Positions 44,624 to 55,529 of a stretch of DNA of 64,000 bases are shown piece by piece. Origin of the DNA: Rhynchopus sp. YZ270_cl-10 (Eukaryota > Euglenozoa > Diplonemea > Diplonemida > Diplonemidae); NCBI GenBank assembly GCA_964035575.1, contig OZ037859.1:558001-622000 (forward strand), in the 5' to 3' direction. Numbering within the stretch: position 1 is the first letter of the stretch; every line of letters starts with the position of its first letter. The notes below the pieces were generated by a model. That model did no database searches. It saw nothing but the letters and a program-made list of their open reading frames with translations, and was not told where the DNA came from. A program made the position numbers and the translations under genes.

Positions 44624-44863
44624 CTTAAAAGTGCATCCTTAAAAACCAGTTACACCAGAGTGTCCAAAAAAGGACAACAATGTATTTTGCTAGTGTCAGG
44701 AGAACAAAACACGGGAAGAGAAGGTGAAATAGAACCCGTATTATGTTTTTTAGCAAAAAACCCTTCTCTCGTCATTTTTTTATTGTTTAGGACACTGGGT
44801 TTCTCAGCACTGACTGAGTGTTTTTTTGGCCCCAAGCGTGGGAAGCGCTCGCACCACCTTGGC

Positions 44864-46602
44864 CTAGTTAGTGTTTCGTGGTGACATCCCAGCCATGGAT
44901 CGATGCGTCAAGCTTTTCCTTGGTGTCTGCATGATCTGATCCAACCTGGCTGTGCTGGGGACGGAGGGGCCACGGCTTGTGACGGGGTCTATCTGGCCGG
45001 TCTTCAGGTTCCGTTCCTGCTCCTTGAGGCCGTCCGATATGTAGCGGTGTTGGAATATGCGGTACATTTTTTCGAGATCAAGACGATGCAACATGCGCTC
45101 CTGGACTCGCTCACCCTCGGACATGGAGTATTTGTTGATCAAGTCCATGAGACGCGTGTTCAACGCGTTGAGCTCCACCTGCGTGTTCCTCAGCTGCCGT
45201 TTCACCTCCTTTTCGCTTGCCCGCGCGGCAAGGGTCTCTTCGTTTGCGCTGTGCAGCATGACGTCGACCTCCTGTTGGTGCAGCAGTGCAGAGTCCCTCT
45301 CCTGCGTCAGGTGTGCTTTTTCCTTACGCAGTGTCTCCACCTCACGCCACATCCCCACCTTGCTCTCGAGCTCATGTTTGAGGTTTTCCTCCACCCGCTC
45401 CTTCTCCGCCTGCAGAACCTCCTTCTCCTTCTTGCAGAGCGCGTTCCCGTCGCGAAAGGACTGCATGTTGTTGATCTGCTTCTTCTGTTCGTGGACCTGT
45501 GCCTCCGAAATCGACACATCATCGACAAGCCGCCGCTCCCTCTCCTTCGCCTCCTCCTCACGCGCCAAGGCGTCCTGCAGCTGTGCCTTTAGTGAGGCAA
45601 TCTCGTCCTCTTTGCTGTGCAGCATCGGCTTCAGCGCTTCGTATGACACTCTGTGGGAGATGGTAACATAAAACGTGAAGGCAAACGCCTCAAATAATTG
45701 CGAACTTTGCTACACCCACATCACAAAAAAAATTTTTTTTGGCATTTAGGTTCACCCCCACTGCGACTGTCGACAACAAAGAACCAACGAACTACGTCGA
45801 TACCTTCTGCACGGCTTCGGCTAACATTGAACACAGGGGTTGACAATATGCAAGAACATTCAAAGGGAACATACTTTTCAAAGCCGGGGGAGTTTGGAAG
45901 TGGACTGCATTGGACACCTTCGTCTGTGTGGCTGTGTCCGTTGAGCTCACGTCTAAGCTCTGTGCACAACGCCTCTGAGGATGCGAGCTGGCAGGTCAGG
46001 GTGTCGTTGCGCGCAGCCTGGTCGTTGATTATTGCCTCGTAGTCTGCTGGCGACTTCGCTACTGCGAGCGCCTCCTGTACAGAGAGGTTCACTGCCTCCT
46101 CAGAGGCTTCATCTCTGTCGCTCGCTTCGAAATCCGCCATCCGCACGAAGGTGAGCAAACCCAGGTCCTCCTGCAGCACCCTCAGCAGATAGCGCCGCTC
46201 CTGCTCCGGGAGCTTGAGAGCAAGGCTCCGCATCCTGCTCGCAGAGGAGCAAGCGAACAACCCCAGCAGCAGCGTCTTCAGGTTCTTGAGGCATTTGTAC
46301 TCTGCTGCAGCATTGAAGTCGATTTGCTCGCTGAACTCCTCAAAGGTAAGCGTACACCCCCGCAGGTCCGCCAATTTGTGCAGCGAATTGCACACAGACA
46401 TCGCAACGTACTTCAGCCGTTCGCGTGGCTCCGACATGTCGGCCACATTCTCGTGCACCGGATGAATGCTGTTCAGAACATGAATCAAAACGCTTCCCTC
46501 GCTCAGATCCTCCAAGCATGTCACATCAACCGCTTCAGGGAAGCTTTGTACCCATTCAAGCAAAATCTCCTCTTGCAAACGCGGAGAAGGTGTTGTGTCC
46601 AT
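44864..46602 (-). CDS. second HOOK-domain coiled-coil protein
   Basis: Exons 45875-46602 and 44864-45650 join across a 224-nt intron (GTATGT...CACAG) to 504 aa. Residues 1-165 are HOOK-domain-like: ILLEWVQSFPEA, LSEGSVLIHVLNSIHP, LKNLKTLLLGLFACS. Residues 190-450 are coiled coil, and the C-terminus is Ser/Thr/Arg-rich (PRKSLTHRSMAGMSP). It sits 1.1 kb upstream of the HOOK gene on the same strand and shares domain order, but is shorter, lacks the SFLARQRQ-type end and is diverged. It may be an old tandem paralogue or an adaptor of the wider HOOK/CCDC88 group. The intron contains an HP3-like AAACGCCTC fragment. Confidence 0.75.
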
Positions 46603-47185
46603 GTTGTCCCTGCAAAATTGAGATGTGATGAGGTTTTTTTTGTCACATTAAAAGTGAACAGCTTGACTGATCGCCAGGAGTTTAGGATAAAAGAGAAGTT
46701 GGTAAGCGAATGGGAAAAAGACGGGATGGGGTGTATTTGGTCTTTGTAGCATGACTTTTGGTCCAAAGAGAAAAGTGTGCGCTATGAAAGAAACAATGTC
46801 GTTCTTGTTGGTGTGATCCCGTTTCCCCTTGACTGCGAAGCTGTAAACATCAGGATGTTACAAACACAGATAGGGGGGAACGCAACCCATCAACAGGCAG
46901 ACGGAAAAAGATGGCGGAAAAAAAACCCCAAAGAAAATGTAGTAAGGTAGCGAGGTAAGTTGTGTTCCAAAAACACAGAAAAAAGAAAAGAAAATCGAAA
47001 GGTGTTGTCAACGTGCAAACGCCTTGTGGACGTAGACACGTGGCAAGAAAAGCAACTAGTGGAGAGCAAAGCTCAAGCTCAATGCCTCCGAGAGCAACAG
47101 TCCGTCCATGTATATGCAACGCATAGGTGCTGCAATGCAAGGGCGGGTCAAAAGTAAAAAATAAACCAAAAGAAAAGACTCACGT
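46603..47185. other. intergenic with one HP3 copy
   Basis: No gene is seen; an HP3 copy lies at 47001-47040. Confidence 0.65.
47001..47040 (+). repeat. HP3 repeat, short copy
   Basis: GGTGTTGTCAACGTGCAAAC, GCCTTGTGGACGTAGACACG. Confidence 0.55.
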
Positions 47186-47830
47186 TCAGGCCTTGAAGAC
47201 AGTGCGAAGACCCTCCGCAGACGCGTAGTACTCCTTCACCTTCGGGTGGTTTGCCACCACAGCCTTGTGTGCAGCAAGGTTCTTGAATGACACCAGTGCG
47301 TCCGACGGGATTCCGTTGAAGAACCCACAAACAAGCACGTTCACGGACACGAAGAGCGCCAGGTCAGCCACCGTCAGGGAGTCACCCACAGCGTACTTCT
47401 TCCCCGCAATGCGCGAGTCGAGGAAGCTAAGCCACTTGTGCACGTCCCCGCCCTCGGCAACCGCAGTCTCAAGGAAGGCCTTCTTCTCCGCCTCGTCCGT
47501 CATGCCAAACGCCTTCCCGAGGGCAGTGAAGATCTCTGCTGAGTAGTCAACCGACTCGTCCACACTCAGTGCCGCGCGTGCATCCTCAGGGTAGAGGTTC
47601 GCGAGCCTCCCGACGTAGCGCAGGATTGCGTTGGCCTGTCCGACCACCTCCCCGTCCACGTACAGAAGCGGCAGCTGCTGCGGTGCCACCTTCGCCTTCA
47701 GACCCCCTCCCCAGGCAGGGAAGTCAATGTGCTCGTCCTCAAGCGCAAGGCCACCGATGTGTGCGGCAAGACGGACGGCCTCGGGCTTTCCGGGGAAGGC
47801 GAAGTAGACAAGCTTCAGGGTGGGTGCCAT
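47186..47830 (-). CDS. glutathione S-transferase (sigma/mu-like)
   Basis: A single exon encodes 214 aa, a normal length for cytosolic GSTs. The N-terminal thioredoxin-like fold has a candidate catalytic Tyr9 (LKLVYFAFPGKPEAVRLA), the cis-Pro region QQLPLLYVDG and the glutathione-binding motif GQANAILRYVGRL, which matches the Ser-Asn-Ala-Ile-Leu signature of the sigma/mu/alpha classes. The all-helical C-terminal domain includes VGDSLTVADLALF (N-capping box). It conjugates glutathione to electrophiles in the cytosol. The class assignment is by motif only. Confidence 0.9.
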   Translation of the reverse strand: MAPTLKLVYFAFPGKPEAVRLAAHIGGLALEDEHIDFPAWGGGLKAKVAPQQLPLLYVDGEVVGQANAILRYVGRLANLYPEDARAALSVDESVDYSAEIFTALGKAFGMTDEAEKKAFLETAVAEGGDVHKWLSFLDSRIAGKKYAVGDSLTVADLALFVSVNVLVCGFFNGIPSDALVSFKNLAAHKAVVANHPKVKEYYASAEGLRTVFKA

Positions 47831-48512
47831 TTTGTGAGGTGGGTTGTTGTGTTGTTGTAAAGAATCTGTACGGGTGTTGGGTTTCGTGAAAAAACTGGCC
47901 TGGGTGGACGAAGAAAGACAAGACAGACAAAATCTTCGTTCTGAAATGGGTGATTCTCGAAGAAAACAAGGAAAAAAGGAAGGGGAAAGAGGTGGGATTT
48001 TTCCGGCATCATATTGAGAACATTGCGCCCAAAAGATGGACAATGTTTCTGTACACAAAAGCGCTACCGAGAAAGGCTAGATAGTTCTCATGGTTGTAAA
48101 ACCATTTTGAAAAATCGACCAAATCATAAGAGAAAAGTTGACGAGCCTCTCGTCCCCACAACCACCAGCAAAAAAAAAATAGCAACAGAAGTTGCCGCAA
48201 TTTTTTGTGGCATCGACACAACCACCCCAGCAAGAGGGTAGGTCGGTCTGTACTCTGCATCACCTATTGAAAAGCCTACCTACGGTGTCCATACTCTCTC
48301 TCTCTCTCTGTTGGCCGCCAAAAAAGCGACCGCACACACAGCCGCTGCTATACACAGTCTTCACATGAAACACATCTCTCAAGGACGCTTCGTGCAATTC
48401 CCTCCACACACAAAAATATTCTTTTTCTTCGCTCTACGAAAACCCCCCCCCCCTTTCCCCTCCCATTCCTCCGCTCTCTCTTCTCTGCATCGGATCCTTA
48501 GGTCCACAAAAA
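47831..48512. other. intergenic, no gene seen
   Basis: It contains a short CT microsatellite (about 48292-48310) and C-runs. No repeat family of this window was recognised. Confidence 0.6.
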
Positions 48513-51086
48513 TCAATCAGGGCTTGCTGGCGAATGCTCTTCTTTGTTTGCTTTTGAGACCGGGGCAGAGCTGCCTACTTCTAGTGTGGTTAGGTCCTGT
48601 AGAATATCACGATTGAGTGAAGATGTGTGAGAATGCCATGGGTGTGCGGCACGAAGGTTGTCCAGGAAGGCCTCAATATCAGTAATACGATAGTCTGCAG
48701 TGTCCTCCTCTGGATCGTCTTCAAAGAGAGTGAACTTCTTCTTTTCGCCGGATTTACGCCGTTTTTTATCGCTCGACTCTTTTTTTAGATCATTCTCTTT
48801 AACATTCTCCTCTGTCCCTTCTGGGCAAGAATTGTATACTGCACGTTCAACGAGTTTGTAGCTTTCTTTTGGATCAATTCTCATGATTGCTTCGATTGCT
48901 GACTTTGTTAAAATATGCTTTTCGGGCTCGGCGAAGAACATCGCGCGAAGACACTCTTCAATTTGGAGGATGAATAGCCGGGTTTCTTCGATGTATTGCG
49001 CTTTGAGAACTTCGGTGACGGTGAAGATGTTTTCTTGGAGATATGCTTTGAAGTCGGGGGGGACCACACCAAGGGGGCAAATACTAAGGAAAAGGTTCAT
49101 TGCGTTGTCAATGGTTTTGAAGGGCGCGACGCTGCGGATTATTTCAATGATTTCGACCTTGGCCTCTCGGGAGGATGTTACGATGCGTTGATTGTCGCCT
49201 TTCTCGGAGTGCTCTGTTTCAAAGAATTTTTCGTGCGGGTCGTACCTTTGTGCGAGATCGGTGAGCTGCCGTTTAAAGAGGATGCTTTGTTTCCGTAATG
49301 CTACCCAAAGGTCGGGACTCAACCTATTCTGTAAAACCTGATTCAACAAATAGCAGTCCGCATGATGGTCATAACGTTTGATCGCTACCATAAAATTCAT
49401 GAGTCTCCCCTGGCCCTTCTGATTCAGCCTTCCCAGACCCACCCCTTCCTCCTTCGCAAACCCATATTTTCTCCCAAAATGCTTGAAAATCGCTTCAATA
49501 ACCTCAGCCTTTCCTACTATGTCAGGGCAAATAATAGGTTCATCGTTGGCAACCGCGCTTTTTTTCCGCATACCCCCCTTCGCTTCTTGCGGATCTAAAA
49601 TATGTGAAAGCTTCGGAAGGTAAAGACAATGTAGTGTTATAGCTTCGATGTCTTCTGTTACTAGCTTGCCGGTGTAGCCTTCTGCTGGGAAGGCGGTGAC
49701 GGAGGTAGTGCGAAGAAGGGGGCTAACGTTTGCCCCGCAGCCTTCAGGGATGATGGGACGGCCGAGAAGCTGCCATCCCGGTTGGTTGCTGGTTTTTTCC
49801 ATAAAGGAGAGCTGTCGATAGAGGTCGAGAAGAGACTGTTTGTACATCTTTTTGTTCTGTGTGTTGGCTTCCTTAAGAGACAGCACCTCCTGCTTGAGTT
49901 TGCTCTTCTTCTCGTTGCGTTCTTCTTCGCGAGAATGCGAGGACAATTCGATCTTCAACGCCTTAGTCTTTTCGGTCAACTCAGTGTTAACCTCTCCAAC
50001 GGAAGAAACCTCTTCTCGTACCAAGGCTAGTTCGTGTTGTAGAGTGGACAATGTTTCTTTGAGTCCTTTGTTTTCGTTTTCCAGTGTTGTCATTATTTCG
50101 CTGTCGTTTTCGTGAGATAGGTTTTTGACTTTGAGGGTTTTGATGAGGTTAAGAGAGGACATCAAAGAGGATGAAAGGGAGAGAATGAAGCTGTCGACGT
50201 GTTTTGGGATGATGCGTGCGTTGGTCATTTGCTTTAGGGGGTTCATGTCGGCCTCTTGGCGGAGCTGTTCGTTTTGCTTCTTGAGTTCGTAGTTTGTGTC
50301 CATGAGCTGTGCGACCTCCCATTTGAGGCCTTCTAGCTGTTCCTCGAGTTTGCGTGCAGCTTCGTCCTTTCTGGACACTTCTACTGAGAGGAGGTTGTCT
50401 AATTTGGTCTTTTTCACGTCCTTCAGAATTGCTGATATTTCGGATTTGTGTGTCCGTTCCATCTCCCCAATGGACATATCGCGTGCGTATTTTTCATCTA
50501 ACAGCTCCTGCCTCAACCGTTCGCTTTCCCCCGCATTGTCAAAAATCGTTTTGAAGCAAAAATCCAGCTCGCGAATTATGACACTCAAAATGGGTTCGTA
50601 GCTTTTGATCCCGCCCTTCAGCATATTCAACGCATTTCTGTGGATGTGGTAGTTCATCTCGCATCCTTGCACTAAGGGCTTGCCGGTTGCCTCTTCGACG
50701 CCACGCTTTTCTTCTTTGATGTATTTTTCCATGGAGGTGAGGAGGGCGGGCTTCATGTCGCTGTTGTAGGGGAAATGCGCGATTTTGCGTTCCAGGGAGT
50801 TTGAGTTGATGATTACACGGCTGGCATCGCAGTGCGTGACAGAACGACGGTAGGCAGACGAGAAGCGGTGGGACAGAGGCTTGCTCGGGGTCATGACTGT
50901 ACCCGGTGTTGCTGTGTCCGTTGGGGTGTCTGAAACGGTCTCTCGTTCGACCAGCCGAACGTCATACTCTGCAAGCGGCTTTCTTCGGTGCAGCTTCGTC
51001 TGCTTGGGTACAGGAAGCGGTTTATCATCAGGAAGAGGTACAAGATTGTGTCTTCGCATTGGCGTCACCCCGCAAGAACGTTCCAT
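48513..51086 (-). CDS. TSNAXIP1: TSNAXIP1-like coiled-coil protein
   Basis: A single exon encodes 857 aa. Residues about 110-190 match the translin-associated factor X-interacting N-terminal domain (LLTSMEKYIKEEKRG, YHIHRNALNMLKGGIKSYEP, LDFCFKTIFDNAG). A coiled coil spans about 185-430, followed by a helical region containing PGWQLLGRPI and EGVGLGRLNQKGQ, and a Lys/Glu-rich low-complexity tail. Homologues occur mainly in organisms with motile flagella and are abundant in testis, so a flagellar role is likely (inference). Codon use is less GC-biased than in neighbouring genes. Confidence 0.75.
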   Translation of the reverse strand: MERSCGVTPMRRHNLVPLPDDKPLPVPKQTKLHRRKPLAEYDVRLVERETVSDTPTDTATPGTVMTPSKPLSHRFSSAYRRSVTHCDASRVIINSNSLERKIAHFPYNSDMKPALLTSMEKYIKEEKRGVEEATGKPLVQGCEMNYHIHRNALNMLKGGIKSYEPILSVIIRELDFCFKTIFDNAGESERLRQELLDEKYARDMSIGEMERTHKSEISAILKDVKKTKLDNLLSVEVSRKDEAARKLEEQLEGLKWEVAQLMDTNYELKKQNEQLRQEADMNPLKQMTNARIIPKHVDSFILSLSSSLMSSLNLIKTLKVKNLSHENDSEIMTTLENENKGLKETLSTLQHELALVREEVSSVGEVNTELTEKTKALKIELSSHSREEERNEKKSKLKQEVLSLKEANTQNKKMYKQSLLDLYRQLSFMEKTSNQPGWQLLGRPIIPEGCGANVSPLLRTTSVTAFPAEGYTGKLVTEDIEAITLHCLYLPKLSHILDPQEAKGGMRKKSAVANDEPIICPDIVGKAEVIEAIFKHFGRKYGFAKEEGVGLGRLNQKGQGRLMNFMVAIKRYDHHADCYLLNQVLQNRLSPDLWVALRKQSILFKRQLTDLAQRYDPHEKFFETEHSEKGDNQRIVTSSREAKVEIIEIIRSVAPFKTIDNAMNLFLSICPLGVVPPDFKAYLQENIFTVTEVLKAQYIEETRLFILQIEECLRAMFFAEPEKHILTKSAIEAIMRIDPKESYKLVERAVYNSCPEGTEENVKENDLKKESSDKKRRKSGEKKKFTLFEDDPEEDTADYRITDIEAFLDNLRAAHPWHSHTSSLNRDILQDLTTLEVGSSAPVSKANKEEHSPASPD

Positions 51087-51392
51087 TTGTGTTTTTTGAT
51101 GTCTTTTGGGTAGTGAAAATTGTGGTTTAATACTGTACTGTACACAGCATAACAGAGAAAGGAAGTCTCGTGCATTTGGTGGACTAAGACTCTAAGATTC
51201 TCCGCGGGTTAGTAAGCCAACCCCGCAGAGTACTGAAATTAGGTTCCAGGGAAGGTTGGATAGTATTGGTTAATTCGTAACAGAATGTGAGTTTGTGGAG
51301 GAGGTTTAAAGAAAAGGGAAATCGTTGAGATAACGTTTTTTGAGTGAAACACGAGGGAGAGGGAGAGGGAGGGGGTGGGTATTTTTTTTTGT
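51087..51392. other. short intergenic, no gene seen
   Basis: No repeat or gene is recognised between the two minus-strand genes. Confidence 0.5.
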
Positions 51393-52139
51393 TCACCGAC
51401 TTCGCATACTCCGCCGACTAGTACTCCGTGTGCGGTATTTCTCGGCAGCCTTCAGGGAAAGCTCAAGGCGCTTCGCTGCTGCCTCGATCTTAGTTTGCTG
51501 GTCTGCAACAGTACGCACAGAGGAAGCAATCAACGCGACCTTGAAGGGCACAGTGTCGATAGAGGCTAAACGCACCGTTGCGTGGATGCCCATCTGCAGC
51601 AAAGTGGGGGGTTTTTTTAAATGCCGACATATCACCCACATACCCACCTTAGTGGGCAATTTAACGAGGGTCTGTACTCAATTTTGGTTGAAACCCTCAA
51701 CCCTCAACCCTCAACCCGCCATTTTTTTTTTGCAATAAACCCATACCGTTTTCTCGCACGACTGCAAAGCAGAGTCCGTCGCTGTCACATGCATTGCCTT
51801 TTGTTGGAGTTGACGAATTGCCTTTTTTACAGTGTCCTCATGCTTCGTGCCTTTGAGGAGGCTTCGAGCGGTGAGAACTGTTTGGCGAGCGAAGTTTTGC
51901 GAGATGTGGTCAAGCTCTGCCACGAAGGAGGGCCACTTCGCAACGTTGTCGTTAAAGAGCTTGCGCCGCTTCTCTTGCAGGTCGGCCTCATGCCTTACAA
52001 GGTTCCGTCTCTTCTCCTCCGCTGCTGCACTTAACGTCTCCTCATCCTGCCTCATCCTCTCCGTGTCCACCAACTCCGGCAGCGCAGCCACGTCAATAGC
52101 TGCCGTCGGCGGGGACACTGTGTGCCCACCTCCCGCCAT
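51393..52139 (-). CDS. hypothetical helical protein, two exons
   Basis: Exons 51747-52139 and 51393-51593 join in frame (131 codons, then 67 with stop) to 197 aa. The 153-nt intron has donor GTATGG and acceptor CTGCAG. The protein is almost wholly helical: EEKRRNLVRHEADLQEKRRK is coiled-coil-like, a middle region contains KWPSFVAELDHISQNFARQ, and the C-terminus is basic (YRTRSTSRRSMRSR). No domain is recognised. The intron contains four telomere-like AACCCTC units. Confidence 0.7.
51692..51718 (+). repeat. AACCCTC heptamer tandem repeat in an intron
   Basis: About four units of AACCCTC lie in the intron of the 51393-52139 gene. Confidence 0.8.
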
Positions 52140-52942
52140 GAAGTACTCGGTTATAATATTCTCTCTTTTTCTCAAAAAATGGTACAAAAAAGGGGAGAGA
52201 AGAGGGGTCTTTAAAGTGTATAAGGCTACCCCTGTTGAGTCGGGTAGGTCAGAGGGGGGGTACATAGCAGTGTGGTTTTTAAATCGGCCGTTGTAGGGTC
52301 TTGAGAACCCCAGGGAGCAGGTAGTGGGAGAGAAAAAGAAGGGGGGGAAAGAAAAAAGAAAAAAACTTTGTGGAAGAATTGGCTCGTCTGCAGGTCTTTT
52401 GTTGATCACATTCATTTTTTTTTTTTTCTGCTGTGATTTTTTTTGTTTCTTGTTTTGTTCTTTTTTGTCAGCGTGTGTTTAGCTTTTCCAGCTATTGTTC
52501 AACTTATCGACGCCGCTACTGAAGCGAGAGAGGAAAAAAACAACTGGTTTTATACTTCTTCCATTGAGTTGTTTCAGAAATGCGGGTTTTTTTGAATCGA
52601 TGAAGTGTAGTTGTCGGACACCAAAAAAAAGAAAGAAAAAACAGAAAAACAGAAAAAAAAGGCACACGAAGAGAAAAGAAAAAAAATAACAAAACCACCC
52701 GCAGATTTTCAAAAGACAGAATAAATGAAATGCTCTCCTGTATTGTATTTTTCCACTTTTGTTTTTTTCTTCATCGTCATCCTATCATTACTGAGATCAA
52801 TAGCCCGTTGTCTCCCTTTGCTTTGAAGCATCAGTGTCAGCTCAGGCAGGGTTTCTATTTATTTTTCTTTCCAAAGGGGGCTTTGGTTTGGTTGGTTTTT
52901 TTTGGTCTTTTCTTTTGTTCACTCATGTCACGGCAAGGTATT
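52140..52942. other. intergenic, no gene seen
   Basis: Long A- and T-runs dominate; no dispersed repeat was recognised. Confidence 0.6.
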
Positions 52943-55184
52943 TTAGGCCTTCAGACCAGCGCAGAATTCCTGTAATAAAGATGTGAGTTGATATCGTACT
53001 AGCAAAATTTTGTTTAATTTTTTTTTTGGACTACTATCACAGGACAGCAACCACAATTTTTTCTTCACAGTATTCATCTCTCGTACACATATTTGACCAC
53101 TATCGTATATCGTGCGGAGCACGTTGGGGTATAAGAAACTTTTGAAGGATGAGAAGCCTCGAGAAAATCTTAGCCAGTTTAAGAGGGATACGTTGTGAGC
53201 TGTGGGCACACCCAGCTTTAATAAAATCTGTTTGATTAGGTTGCCGAAAGATTGGGATGCATACCGAAAGCATGGACATCACTTTGTCCTCAGACTTCTC
53301 ACAGACATGCAGGTCGGTCATGTCTGTGTCGGCAGCAACGACCTTTGCAAGCGCGGCGGGTACCTTGGTGGAGACACGCCCCGCCAGGTTTGCGTACACC
53401 TCCTTCACGTCGTACGGCTTGAGGGAGGGTGCTGCTGCGCCGTCCAGGCCCTGTGTGGATTGGTTTGTTGGTGGTAGATAAAACATCCTGCATACCTCCT
53501 TCACGGCATCGGGGAACTTTGCGAACGAGGCTGTTGCCGCCAGAAGAACCGGCACCTCCTTGACGCCCTTCTCCCTGAGGGACTTCTTGTAGTCCACGAG
53601 GACCTTGTACCCACAGGCTGTGTGAGTGTCAAGAAGGTAGTCGTGCTTGTCCTGCACGTCTTTGATTGTCTCCAAGCACTCAGCCTCCGTGCAGCACCCA
53701 GACGCAAAGTCTGCATCCATCGCCGCCTTCACCGCAGGCGTCACCTCAAACTCACCCTTGCTATCCAAGTCAGACATGCACTTCGCCACAAACGCGTCAT
53801 CCCTCCCAGACAGGATGTACAAAAAGCGCTCCACATTCGAGGACTTCAGAATGTCAATCGAAGGCGACGCTGTCAGAGTCAGCGACCGGTTGTGTGTTGT
53901 GTACTTGCCAGTCTGGATGAAGTCCGTCAGGACATTGTTCACGTTCGATGCGCACACAAAGCGCCTGAACGGGAGGCCGCACTTCTTCGCAACGTAAGCG
54001 CTGAGGATGTTGCCGAAGTTGCCTGTCGGGACGCACACATCGACCTCGTCGCCGACCTTGATGACACCCTGCTTGATGAGGCGTGCGTATGCGTGGATGT
54101 AGTACACAATCTGCGGCAGGAGACGTCCCCAGTTGATCGAGTTTGCCGACGACAGCACCGCGTTGTTCGACTGCTTGAGTGTCTCCTTGTACTGCACGTT
54201 GTTGAAGATCTTCTTGACTGTGGTCTGGCAGAAGTCAAAGTCAGCATCGACACCCACAACACGCACGTTGCCACCGTCGCATGCAAGCATCTGCTTCTTC
54301 TGCACTGCAGACACACCGTTCTTAGGGTACAACACCAGGATTGCGATGCCGGACTCCTGCATGAAGCCGTTGATCGCAGCGACACCCGTGTCGCCAGAGG
54401 TGGCTGCGAGGATGACGTACTGCGACGCACTCCGTGCAATTGACTTCGTGAAGAACTTCGGGAACAGCTGCAGGGCGAAGTCCTTGAACGCTGCTGTGGG
54501 ACCGTGGTAGAGCTCCACGATGTGCGCTGCATCGTTGCCTGCGCCCACCGTCTTCACGGGGCAGACCTGACCCTCCTGTGCCTCCCAACGCTCGGTAGAG
54601 TATGCCTTTTGGACCAACTTTTTCAACTCCTGCGGGGACACACTGCGGGTCCCGTTGAGGTGCGGAAGGAAGGACTCAAGCACGTAGGTCGCTGCCTCGG
54701 CGTAGGGCAGGTTCTGCAGGAACTGCAGCTCCCTGAGTGCGAAGGAGGGGAGCGCCTGCGGCATGTAGAGACCACCATCGGGGGAGATGCCCGACTTCAC
54801 GACGTGCAGGAAGTCATATCCATCGCCACCCGCACCACGTGTCGACGTGAACCATGGGGACGCAGTCAGACGTGCCACTAAACGCTCTGCCGCCACTGCC
54901 TCGTCCTCATCCTTGAACAGCAGCACACGCTGGTCGTACAGGTCCAACTCGTGTGCAGTGCTCTGCAGGTTCTGTGCATCGGCCTCTGTCTGAAAGAACA
55001 CAACAACACCACCCTGTGCACGTGTCACAAGGATACCGTCCCTCTGTGCATCGGTGCTTGCCGCTCTCAGGTCGACAATTTCTCCTTCAATGCCAGCCTT
55101 CGTGCAGTGTGCCTTCAGGGCAGTCTCGAAGCTGGTGGTGGTGGTTGCTGCACCCACCAGGGCCAGCTTCTTCATGTGGGTCAT
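52943..55184 (-). CDS. THR4: threonine synthase (PLP enzyme) with N-terminal extension
   Basis: Exons 53496-55184, 53265-53450 and a 27-nt last exon 52943-52969 (EFCAGLKA) join in frame to 633 aa. Introns are 45 and 295 nt, both GTATGC. The catalytic part starts near residue 112 (WFTSTRGAGG, PDGGLYMPQ). Motifs are the PLP lysine in HGPTAAFKDFALQ (Lys234), SGDTG (263-267) and PTGNFGN (386-392), typical of the long fungal/bacterial fold-type II enzymes. It converts O-phosphohomoserine to threonine. About 110 residues precede the usual start; they look like an alpha/beta domain without a P-loop, unlike the shikimate-kinase-like extension of THNSL1. The last exon is supported by a good acceptor (TTTATTACAG) but is very short. 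Intron 2 contains an HP1-like element. Confidence 0.88.
53142..53176 (+). repeat. HP1-like hairpin in threonine synthase intron 2
   Basis: TTTGAAGGATGAGAAGCCTC and GAGAAAATCTTAGCC keep order and spacing of HP1, though diverged. Confidence 0.45.
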
Positions 55185-55487
55185 TGTATCGCCTTAGTGT
55201 TCTGCTTTGAGAAAATATTTGAGTGTGAAATCACAAAAAGCATTCAGAAAAAGGCGTGGCTTTTTATTTTTGAATAGTTCAAATCCACGACTACAAAAAA
55301 AGCTGTAGCGCCAGTGAAAAAAAAGGGGGGAACGGACAAAAAACCGCAACTAAACAAAAGACAAAAATTGAAAGATGCATGGGCCTTGTGCGTGTGTGGG
55401 TCACAATGCAATCTAACAAAATTCGGAAAAAATACTCATCAAAAACAAAAAAAAAACGGGCAGCCAGAATCAGACAGAAGGGAAAAG

Positions 55488-55529
55488 CTTGGTAAGATGA
55501 TCCTAAGCTCTCATGCTTAGTCACCTTTT
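55488..55529 (+). repeat. HP1 hairpin element
   Basis: The stem CTAAGC/GCTTAG is perfect with the shorter loop TCTCAT; GTCACCTTTTAAAA follows. Confidence 0.75.

Larger units (their letters stand above)
43748..44863. other. intergenic between the two HOOK-domain genes
   Basis: It holds an R90 repeat (43813), a long HP2 copy (43930) and HP1 copies (44252, 44468, 44583). No gene is seen. Confidence 0.65.
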
